The translations under genes and the position numbers were made by a program. From Halomonas halophila (GTDB lineage: Bacteria; Pseudomonadota; Gammaproteobacteria; Pseudomonadales; Halomonadaceae), in contig DJIP01000320.1 of assembly GCA_002433675.1 (NCBI GenBank), positions 1 to 6,642 of the forward strand: DNA of 6,642 nucleotides. The letters run 5' to 3'. Positions within the stretch are counted from its first letter, which is position 1, and every line of letters starts with the position of its first letter. Positions 1 to 4,912 of this stretch are shown here, in pieces. Under the pieces are notes generated by a model. It saw only the letters and a program-made list of their open reading frames with translations, did not search any database and was not told the origin of the DNA.

Positions 1-732
1 CTCCCCCAGCCAGGCCGCCAGCTGCCATGGCTGAATACCCGGCCACAGCACCACCCGAATCACCTGCTCCCCCAGGCCGTGATAATCGCCAAGCTCGTAG
101 CGGGGCGCACCGCGCTGCGTTGCCTCGAGGCTGTGCTCGTGATACAGCCGGAAGTTGTTGCCGTGGCGCTCCCCCAGCAGGTCCAGGTTGGGGCTTTCGA
201 AGGCATCGGGTTCGCGAGTGTGCCACTTGCGTGCACGACTTCCCCGCAGCAGCTTGTCGCCAAAGCCCACCGCCACTTCCTGCAATTCAGGCATGGCGGC
301 GTAGCGCAGCGCGCTCTCGAGGTTATACAGGGCATCACTGTTGTGGTGGGCCAGCGGCGCCATAGATCCGGTGACCACCACCGGGCGATCGATGCCCTGA
401 AGCTGGTAGGCCAGGCTCGAGGCGGCCCAGGCCAGTGTATCGGTGCCGTGAAGCACGACCACTCCGCGATGGCTATTGGCGCGTTCGGCGATCAGCGCTG
501 CGAGCCGGGCCCAGTCTTCGGGGCGTGCGCCGCTGGAGTCGATGGGTTGGTCGACCTCGAACCAGCTAAAGGGTGGCAGGGCGGTCCGGCGATCGTCAGG
601 CAGCGTGGCCAGGGCGTCGCGCACCCGGGCTTCCATATCGGGGCCGGGGGCGAGTCCGGAGGGCGTTTCGATCATGCCGATGGTGCCGCCGGCATAGATC
701 ACCAGCACCGGGTCCAGGGGTGAGTGGGTCAT
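1..732 (-). CDS. ansA: Type I (cytoplasmic) L-asparaginase, C-terminus cut off by the window edge
   Basis: Hydrolyses L-asparagine to aspartate and ammonia in the cytoplasm. The 244 residues seen carry the expected catalytic elements: YAGGTIGM near residues 13-20 with the nucleophile Thr17, HGTDTLAW at 95-102 giving Thr97 and Asp98, and Lys169 in RARKWH, which aligns with the conserved active-site lysine of E. coli AnsA. VTGSMAPL (120-127) and ESPNLDLL further on are also family-typical. There is no signal peptide, so this is the cytoplasmic rather than the periplasmic high-affinity type. The family is about 330-350 residues long, so roughly the last 90 residues lie outside the window. The ATG at 732 is preceded by AGGAAG with a 7-base spacer. 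The gene follows the transporter gene by 43 bases with no terminator visible between them, so read-through is likely. Family assignment is firm; substrate preference is inferred from the family. Confidence 0.93.
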   Translation of the reverse strand, partial: MTHSPLDPVLVIYAGGTIGMIETPSGLAPGPDMEARVRDALATLPDDRRTALPPFSWFEVDQPIDSSGARPEDWARLAALIAERANSHRGVVVLHGTDTLAWAASSLAYQLQGIDRPVVVTGSMAPLAHHNSDALYNLESALRYAAMPELQEVAVGFGDKLLRGSRARKWHTREPDAFESPNLDLLGERHGNNFRLYHEHSLEATQRGAPRYELGDYHGLGEQVIRVVLWPGIQPWQLAAWLGE

Positions 733-775
733 GGGTGGGCTTCCTGCACAAGGAGTGAAGACACGAGTGACAGTA

Positions 776-2005
776 TCAGCGTGAGCCACGGCGAGGCGCG
801 CAGCGGGTGATGACGTTATCGTCGGCATCGAAGCAGAGCTGACGCTGACGACCGGCGAACCAGGCGAAGCTGGCGGCGGCCGCGGCGATCCCCATCAACA
901 GCCAGGCGATGGCGGTGATCGGTGCCTGCAGGTCGAGCATGATACCGACGCTCAAGGGGCCCAGGGCGGCCAGGGCATAGCCGCCACCCTGGGCCAGTCC
1001 GGACAGCCGGCCGGCCAGACGCGAATCCGCGCTGCGCAACACGATCAGGGTCAGTGCCAAGGAGAAGTTGCCGCCCTGGCCGAGTCCCAGCAGCAGTGCG
1101 CCGAGGTAGCGCAGGGAGGTGTCGGCCATCAACAGGATCCACAGGCCGCTGGCGGTGCTGGCGAGTACCAGCAGCAGCGCCGGGCGCTGATCGCGACCAA
1201 AGCGGGCCAGCCAGGGTGCCAGCAGCGCAGAAATCAGCTGGACCATCACCGACATGCCCATCAACAGGCCGGCCTCGGCCTCGCCGATGCCCCGCTGCAT
1301 CAACAGCGTCGGCAGCCAGCCGAAGACGATGTAGGCCAGCGACGACTGGGTCCCCATCAATAGCGCTACCTGCCAGGCCAGTGGTTGGCGCAGCAGGCCA
1401 CGGGTCATGCCGGTGCCGGGATCGCCTGCCATCCGCGGGGTAGCGGCGGTGCGTGGCATGTACAGCTCCCAGGCGATCAGCGCCGCCACGGCCAGCAGTG
1501 ACCAGGCCGCCAGACTGCGGGTCCAGTCACCCAGCAGGTCGCTCAGAGGAATCGCCAGGCCGGCGCCCAGGGCGCCGCCCAGGCACAGGGCCATGGTGTA
1601 GACCCCGGTCATCAGGTCGGCGCCCCGGGGCAGCTCCCGCTTGACCAGTGCCGGCAGCAGGGCACCCGACACACCGATACCGGCGCCCACCAGCAGTGTG
1701 CCGGCGTAGAGTGCCAGGGGGCTGCCCAGCCAGCGCAGCAGTAGACCGGCGGTGATGACCACAAGACCCAGCGACAAGGCGCGCTCCGGGCCGTACTGGC
1801 GCGAGAGGCGAGGCGCCAGCGGAGCGAATAGCCCCAGGCACAGCACCGGCAGGGTGGTCAGGGCACCGATGGCGCTGGGGGACAGGCCGGTATCCTGCTG
1901 CACACGGGCGAGCAGGGGGGCAAGCGAAGAGAGTGCCGGTCTCAGGTTGAGGCCGACCAGTACCATCAGCACCAGAAAGCGCCAGGGCAGAGACGAGACC
2001 TTCAT
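776..2005 (-). CDS. Major facilitator transporter, CynX/NimT (cyanate/2-nitroimidazole) family
   Basis: Predicted inner-membrane transporter of 409 residues, with about twelve hydrophobic segments separated by short loops, the usual size for the major facilitator superfamily. The NLRPA motif at residues 20-24, in the first membrane helix and followed by SSLAPLL, is characteristic of the CynX/NimT/YycB branch, whose known members handle cyanate, 2-nitroimidazole or related small compounds. The actual substrate cannot be told from sequence. The open frame extends upstream to a GTG at 2029, but the ATG at 2005 has GGAG six bases upstream and begins directly before the first helix, so I chose it. 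The C-terminus after the last helix is short, polar and arginine-rich (RCAPRRGSR). The gene lies 82 bases after the unknown gene and 43 bases before the asparaginase gene, so it may share a transcript with the latter. Confidence 0.88.
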   Translation of the reverse strand: MKVSSLPWRFLVLMVLVGLNLRPALSSLAPLLARVQQDTGLSPSAIGALTTLPVLCLGLFAPLAPRLSRQYGPERALSLGLVVITAGLLLRWLGSPLALYAGTLLVGAGIGVSGALLPALVKRELPRGADLMTGVYTMALCLGGALGAGLAIPLSDLLGDWTRSLAAWSLLAVAALIAWELYMPRTAATPRMAGDPGTGMTRGLLRQPLAWQVALLMGTQSSLAYIVFGWLPTLLMQRGIGEAEAGLLMGMSVMVQLISALLAPWLARFGRDQRPALLLVLASTASGLWILLMADTSLRYLGALLLGLGQGGNFSLALTLIVLRSADSRLAGRLSGLAQGGGYALAALGPLSVGIMLDLQAPITAIAWLLMGIAAAAASFAWFAGRQRQLCFDADDNVITRCAPRRGSR

Positions 2006-2011
2006 CGGGGG

Positions 2012-2015
2012 CTCC
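2012..2015 (-). promoter_or_regulatory. Ribosome binding site deciding the transporter start
   Basis: GGAG on the minus strand lies six bases before the ATG at 2005. The alternative in-frame GTG at 2029 has no comparable purine-rich sequence at the right distance and would add eight residues (starting VQLLEPP after the initiator) that are not needed for the first membrane helix. Confidence 0.6.
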
Positions 2016-2043
2016 AGCAGCTGGACCACCGCCGCGGGGAAGG

Positions 2044-2061
2044 TGCGCCGCCGGAGGCGCA
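2044..2061 (-). other. Short GC-rich inverted repeat between the unknown gene and the transporter gene
   Basis: TGCGCC (2044-2049) and GGCGCA (2056-2061) form a perfect 6-base-pair stem with a six-base loop, 26 bases after the stop codon of the unknown gene. On the minus strand it is followed by CCTTCCCC rather than a T run, so it is not a convincing intrinsic terminator. In a region this rich in G and C such a dyad could occur by chance. It could weakly hinder read-through into the transporter gene or protect an upstream mRNA end. Confidence 0.3.
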
Positions 2062-2087
2062 GGCCCCGCGGACGGCGGCCTGTACGG

Positions 2088-2588
2088 TTATTTCAGGAAG
2101 CGACGTAGATCGCCACGCACCTGGTCATTGAAGGTCAGGAACTGGCTGTGGCGATCGCCGTCGACGCCGTCGATGCGCACGGCGGTGGCCATGCCCTTGT
2201 CGACCAGCAGCTGGTCGTAGATCTCCAGGGTGATCTTTTCGACCGGAGTATCACCGGGAGCGCACTGGCCATTCTCCAGGCGGAAGGTCTCCAGCAGGCT
2301 GGCGCGTACGCGAGTGGCGCCGCCTTCGGCCAGCACGCGACGTACGAACATCCAGCCTTCGCAGGTCAGTGCCACGCCGTCATGGTCGCGCAGGTAGAGG
2401 GTGCGATAGCAGGCCCCCTGCTCGGCGCCTTTCTCTGCCATGCTGCGGTAGGCCTCGGTCATGCGCGCGGCACTCACCCTTGCCTCGTCGATCTTGGCCT
2501 GGGCGCCGCGATGCTCGGTGTCGAGTTGCGCCTGCTTCTGGAAGGCCCGGAAGCGGCGATATTCCTTGATCAGTTCTGGAGATGCCAT
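2088..2588 (-). CDS. Uncharacterised 166-residue protein with a charged helical N-terminus
   Basis: I do not recognise the family. The 166-residue product has no signal peptide, lipobox or membrane segment, so it is probably cytoplasmic. Residues 1-57 are rich in Glu, Lys, Arg, Gln and Ala with a helix or coiled-coil character (for example KEYRRFRAFQKQAQ). The rest looks like a mixed alpha/beta globular domain, with Cys60, Cys76 and Cys109 as the only cysteines and DGVDGDRHSQFLTFND near the C-terminus. The cysteines are too far apart to be an obvious metal site. Synonymous-position GC richness matches the neighbouring genes, which supports real coding. The ATG at 2588 has AGGA seven bases upstream. 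The gene stands alone after the hairpin that follows rhlE, 95 bases from the rhlE stop, so context says little about its role. It is a real gene with fair confidence; its function is unknown. Confidence 0.8.
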   Translation of the reverse strand: MASPELIKEYRRFRAFQKQAQLDTEHRGAQAKIDEARVSAARMTEAYRSMAEKGAEQGACYRTLYLRDHDGVALTCEGWMFVRRVLAEGGATRVRASLLETFRLENGQCAPGDTPVEKITLEIYDQLLVDKGMATAVRIDGVDGDRHSQFLTFNDQVRGDLRRFLK

Positions 2589-2610
2589 ATCGCTGTCCTG
2601 CTGAGATGGA

Positions 2611-2632
2611 AGGGGGCGGCAAGCCGCCCCCT
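2611..2632 (-). terminator. GC-rich hairpin after rhlE, possible terminator
   Basis: AGGGGGCGG (2611-2619) and CCGCCCCCT (2624-2632) form a perfect 9-base-pair stem with a four-base loop, about 50 bases after the rhlE stop and 23 bases before the start of the next gene. On the minus strand the stem is followed by TCCATCTC, only a weak substitute for a T tract. Position and stability suggest a terminator or mRNA 3'-end stabiliser for rhlE. The lack of a U run leaves efficient intrinsic termination in doubt. Confidence 0.5.
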
Positions 2633-2683
2633 GGATTGCTCTTGTCCCGCCGCTCGGGGCGTTGCCTGAGCCGAGGCTCGCGC

Positions 2684-4030
2684 TTATGCCTGTCCCTGGC
2701 GGTTGCCCTGGCCGGAGCGCCTGCGCCTGCGCCGTGCAGGCTGCTCGCCATTGCCGTTTCGGGCATTGCCGCCGCCACCGCCGCCGTCACCACGTCGTCC
2801 GTTGCCGCGCTGGGAGCTGCTGTTGCCACCCTGGCTGCGGCGTTGACCGCCGCCGCGCTTGTTGCGGCCGTTCTCGATGGGTTCCGGCTTGGCGTTGGGG
2901 TCGGGCTCGAAGCCCGGCTCGATGCGCTTCTCGAGGTCACGCTTGATCATGCGCTCGATGTTCTTCAGAAGGCCATGTTCATCGACGCACACCAGCGAGA
3001 TGGCCTGGCCTTCGTTGCCGGCACGGCCGGTACGCCCGATGCGGTGGACGTAGTCCTCGGCGACGTTGGGCAGCTCGAAGTTGACCACGTGGGGCAACTC
3101 GTCGATGTCGAGACCACGGGCGGCGATGTCGGTGGCCACCAGAACCTGCAGCTCGCCGGCCTTGAACGCCGCCAGGGCGCGGGTACGGGCTGACTGGCTC
3201 TTGTTGCCGTGGATCGCCATGGCAGAGATGTCGCGCTTGTCGAGGTGCTCGGCCAGGCGGTTGGCGCCGTGCTTGGTGCGGGTGAACACCAGCACCTGGA
3301 ACCAGCGCTGGCTGGTGATCAGGTGTGACAGCAGCTCGCGCTTGCGTTCCCGGTCCACTCGGTAGACGGCCTGGTCGACAGTCTCGGCGGTGGTATTGCG
3401 GCGTGCGACCTCGATCATTTCCGGGCGGTCGAGCAGCTTGTCGGCCAGCGCCTGGATCTCGCTGGAGAAGGTCGCCGAGAACAGCAGGTTCTGACGCTTC
3501 TCGGGCAACAGCTTCAGCACACGGCGGATGTCGTGGATAAAGCCCATGTCGAGCATGCGGTCGGCTTCGTCCAGCACCAGGATCTCGACGCTCGACAGAT
3601 CCACGTGGCCTTGCTGATGCAGGTCGAGCAGGCGGCCAGGCGTTGCCACCAGCACATCGAGACCGGGCCGCAGGGCGTCGATCTGAGGCTGCTGACCGAC
3701 GCCACCGAAGATCACGTGGTGACGCAGCGACAGGTGCTGACCGTAGTCGCGCACGCTCTCGCCGACCTGAGCGGCGAGTTCACGGGTGGGCGTGAGCACC
3801 AGGGCACGGACCTGGCGCTTGGAGGGGCGAGGGCCATCGGCCAGGCGCTGCAGCATCGGCAGGGTAAAGCCTGCTGTCTTGCCGGTGCCGGTCTGGGCAC
3901 TGGCCAGCAGGTCGCCACCCTTGAGTACCGCGGGGATGGCCTGACGCTGAATCGGAGTCGGGGTGTCATAGCCTTGCGCCGTGACGGCGCGAAGCAATTC
4001 GGCACGCAGGCCGAGATCGGAAAAACTCAT
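2684..4030 (-). CDS. rhlE: ATP-dependent DEAD-box RNA helicase RhlE
   Basis: Unwinds short RNA duplexes using ATP; RhlE family members act in ribosome assembly and RNA turnover in the cytoplasm. The 448-residue product shows all core motifs in order: Q motif ([11 protein letters not shown], 23-33), Walker A/motif I (AQTGTGKT, 45-52), Ia (PTRELA, 81-86), Ib (TPGR, 130-133), DEAD box (154-157), SAT (185-187), motif IV region (VLVFTRTK, 246-253), V ([12 protein letters not shown], 299-310) and VI (HRIGRTGR, 329-336). The N-terminus MSFSDLGL and long stretches of the core closely match E. coli RhlE. Residues from about 380 form a low-complexity Gly/Arg/Asn/Gln tail with six consecutive arginines at 433-438, typical of RNA-binding tails in this subfamily. 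The open frame continues upstream to a TTG at 4093, but the ATG at 4030 gives the family N-terminus and has GGAG five bases upstream. It is preceded by a structured 219-base intergenic region. Confidence 0.97.
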   Translation of the reverse strand: MSFSDLGLRAELLRAVTAQGYDTPTPIQRQAIPAVLKGGDLLASAQTGTGKTAGFTLPMLQRLADGPRPSKRQVRALVLTPTRELAAQVGESVRDYGQHLSLRHHVIFGGVGQQPQIDALRPGLDVLVATPGRLLDLHQQGHVDLSSVEILVLDEADRMLDMGFIHDIRRVLKLLPEKRQNLLFSATFSSEIQALADKLLDRPEMIEVARRNTTAETVDQAVYRVDRERKRELLSHLITSQRWFQVLVFTRTKHGANRLAEHLDKRDISAMAIHGNKSQSARTRALAAFKAGELQVLVATDIAARGLDIDELPHVVNFELPNVAEDYVHRIGRTGRAGNEGQAISLVCVDEHGLLKNIERMIKRDLEKRIEPGFEPDPNAKPEPIENGRNKRGGGQRRSQGGNSSSQRGNGRRGDGGGGGGNARNGNGEQPARRRRRRSGQGNRQGQA

Positions 4031-4035
4031 GCAAA

Positions 4036-4039
4036 CTCC
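4036..4039 (-). promoter_or_regulatory. Ribosome binding site deciding the rhlE start
   Basis: GGAG lies five bases before the ATG at 4030 on the minus strand. The in-frame TTG at 4093 would add 21 residues unlike any RhlE N-terminus and would place its own start codon upstream of the leader hairpin. Confidence 0.7.
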
Positions 4040-4058
4040 AGCACGCACGCACTCGCTG

Positions 4059-4081
4059 GACGCCACCGTTCTGATGGCGTC
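4059..4081 (-). promoter_or_regulatory. Leader hairpin just upstream of rhlE
   Basis: GACGCCA (4059-4065) and TGGCGTC (4075-4081) form a perfect 7-base-pair stem with a nine-base loop. The structure ends 28 bases before the rhlE ATG and leaves the ribosome binding site free, so it is likely part of the 5' untranslated region. A regulatory role is inference; no known RNA family was recognised. Confidence 0.4.
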
Positions 4082-4102
4082 GGTCCCGGACAAGGCGTGG
4101 GG

Positions 4103-4143
4103 AAAAATTCGGTGACCGCTCTAGCGGGGGACCCCCGTCACCG
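4103..4143 (-). terminator. Hairpin with T tract between pqiC and rhlE: pqi operon terminator or rhlE leader attenuator
   Basis: On the minus strand CGGTGAC (4143-4137) pairs perfectly with GTCACCG (4116-4110), and AATTTTT (4109-4103) follows immediately, the layout of an intrinsic terminator. The 20-base interior can itself fold: it contains GGGGG and CCCCC runs separated by one base and a CCGC-TAGA-GCGG mini-hairpin, so the real fold may be branched. It lies 107 bases after the pqiC stop, a sensible place to end the pqi transcript. If the rhlE promoter lies upstream of it, near 4150, it would instead sit in the rhlE leader. Confidence 0.55.
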
Positions 4144-4151
4144 TTGCGGGC

Positions 4152-4160
4152 ATGATGCCA
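4152..4160 (-). promoter_or_regulatory. rhlE: Weak candidate extended -10 promoter for rhlE
   Basis: TGGCATCAT on the minus strand matches the extended -10 pattern TGn followed by a hexamer that shares four of six bases with TATAAT. No good -35 hexamer is visible 16-18 bases upstream. If used, transcription would begin near 4145, directly at the hairpin with the T tract, giving a leader of about 115 bases. This is a visual match only and could be coincidental. Confidence 0.22.
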
Positions 4161-4249
4161 GATTTGCCGGCCCGGCGCATCGGCGGGGGTGAAAAGAAGT
4201 CAGGCCGGCAGAAGGTTGAGGCGCTGCAAGGCTGGCTTTGTCGAGGCGC

Positions 4250-4831
4250 TCAGGGAGCGACGCGGACCCGCGTGGCGATGTCGTCGGCCACCTGATCCCA
4301 GGTGCGCCCCAGCGCCCGTACCAGTGCCGAATAGCCGTCGCTGTCCAGCGACTCGGTGGCCTCGAAGCTGTCGCTGTCCACCACCTGGCGCTGGCCGTCG
4401 CGAAGCAACCACTGTCCCGAGGCCACGGCGTAGCCGTCGTAATGGCCCTGGAAGCGGTCGACGCTCAACTCCAGGGTCAGGGCGTTGCCGCTGTCGCCGG
4501 ACAGCAGCACCCGGCGTCCAGGCAGTCGGGCCTCAAGCCGGTCGCGCAGACCGCGTTCGAGTTGCTGTGCCAGCGGTGCCGCCCATTGGTGGGACTTGGC
4601 CTCGTTCAGCGAGATGTCATCGAGCTGAAGGACGATGCCTTCGGCCTCGAGATAGTTGGCGAGTCTGGGCGTGGACACCAGCAGCGGGGTATCGTCGGCG
4701 CTGGGGACCCGGGCGTCGCTGCTGCCTGCATCCGGGGGCAGCACATAGTGGTTCATGGGGGCGGTGCCGCTGGCACAGCCGCCCAGCCACAGCGCCAGCA
4801 AGGGAACACACAGGCGTTGTATCGGCCTCAT
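4250..4831 (-). CDS. pqiC: PqiC outer-membrane lipoprotein of the Pqi lipid-transport complex
   Basis: Lipoprotein partner of the PqiB tunnel, belonging to the ABC-transport auxiliary (former DUF330) family. The 193-residue precursor has a short signal peptide with Arg2 and Arg6, a hydrophobic stretch, and the lipobox LGGC with the acylated Cys19. Residue +2 is Ala, not Asp, which favours sorting to the outer membrane. The mature part matches E. coli PqiC over its length: NHYVLP (27-32), YLEAEGIVLQ (60-69), HQWAAPLAQQL (81-91) and the FQGHYDGYAVASGQWLL segment (127-143). Length is close to the 187 residues of the E. coli protein. The frame continues upstream to a TTG at 4879, but the ATG at 4831 has AAAGGAG six bases upstream and starts the signal peptide properly. 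It is the last gene of the operon, 81 bases after pqiB and followed by a terminator-like hairpin. Confidence 0.95.
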   Translation of the reverse strand: MRPIQRLCVPLLALWLGGCASGTAPMNHYVLPPDAGSSDARVPSADDTPLLVSTPRLANYLEAEGIVLQLDDISLNEAKSHQWAAPLAQQLERGLRDRLEARLPGRRVLLSGDSGNALTLELSVDRFQGHYDGYAVASGQWLLRDGQRQVVDSDSFEATESLDSDGYSALVRALGRTWDQVADDIATRVRVAP

Positions 4832-4837
4832 GGAGAA

Positions 4838-4844
4838 CTCCTTT
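4838..4844 (-). promoter_or_regulatory. Strong ribosome binding site deciding the pqiC start
   Basis: AAAGGAG, nearly the full anti-16S complement, lies six bases before the ATG at 4831. It rules in the start that places the lipobox cysteine at residue 19, against the TTG at 4879 that would put 16 polar residues before the signal peptide. The strength of the site suggests pqiC is translated independently, in keeping with the untranslated gap after pqiB. Confidence 0.75.
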
Positions 4845-4883
4845 CCGGTGAGGTCAGTGTTGTCGATGCTTCTGTCCAACCGC

Positions 4884-4901
4884 CCGAGTTCGTCGACTCG
4901 G
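4884..4901 (-). other. Inverted repeat in the pqiB-pqiC gap
   Basis: CCGAGT (4884-4889) and ACTCGG (4896-4901) form a perfect 6-base-pair stem with a six-base loop, 11 bases after the pqiB stop. No T run follows on the minus strand, so it is not an intrinsic terminator. It could be an mRNA processing or stability element inside the operon, or chance. Confidence 0.3.
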
Positions 4902-4912
4902 ACGGCAGGCGA

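Noticed and set aside
79..723. Long plus-strand open frame of 214 codons
   Set aside because: It lies opposite the asparaginase gene, whose catalytic motifs are all present on the minus strand. The plus frame shows no recognisable motif and is a by-product of high GC content.
2762..2880. Repetitive GCC/CGC-rich tract that could look like a microsatellite or repeat element
   Set aside because: It is explained by the low-complexity glycine/arginine coding tail of rhlE, with no regular repeat unit.
2582..3193. Plus-strand open frame with an alanine/valine-rich, seemingly hydrophobic N-terminus
   Set aside because: The apparent membrane segment is simply the complement of the Gly/Arg/Asn-rich codons of the RhlE tail; the minus-strand reading is clearly the real one.
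4041..4052. GCAC tandem repeat in the rhlE leader
   Set aside because: Only three units are present and they have no context, too short to support a regulatory or phase-variable repeat.
4031..4093. N-terminal extension of RhlE to the TTG at 4093
   Set aside because: The 21 extra residues do not resemble RhlE proteins, whereas the ATG at 4030 gives the conserved MSF start and has a well-placed GGAG.
3533..4192. Plus-strand open frame of 219 codons opposite the rhlE 5' half and leader
   Set aside because: It is the antisense of conserved helicase motifs, with no independent ribosome binding site or domain evidence.
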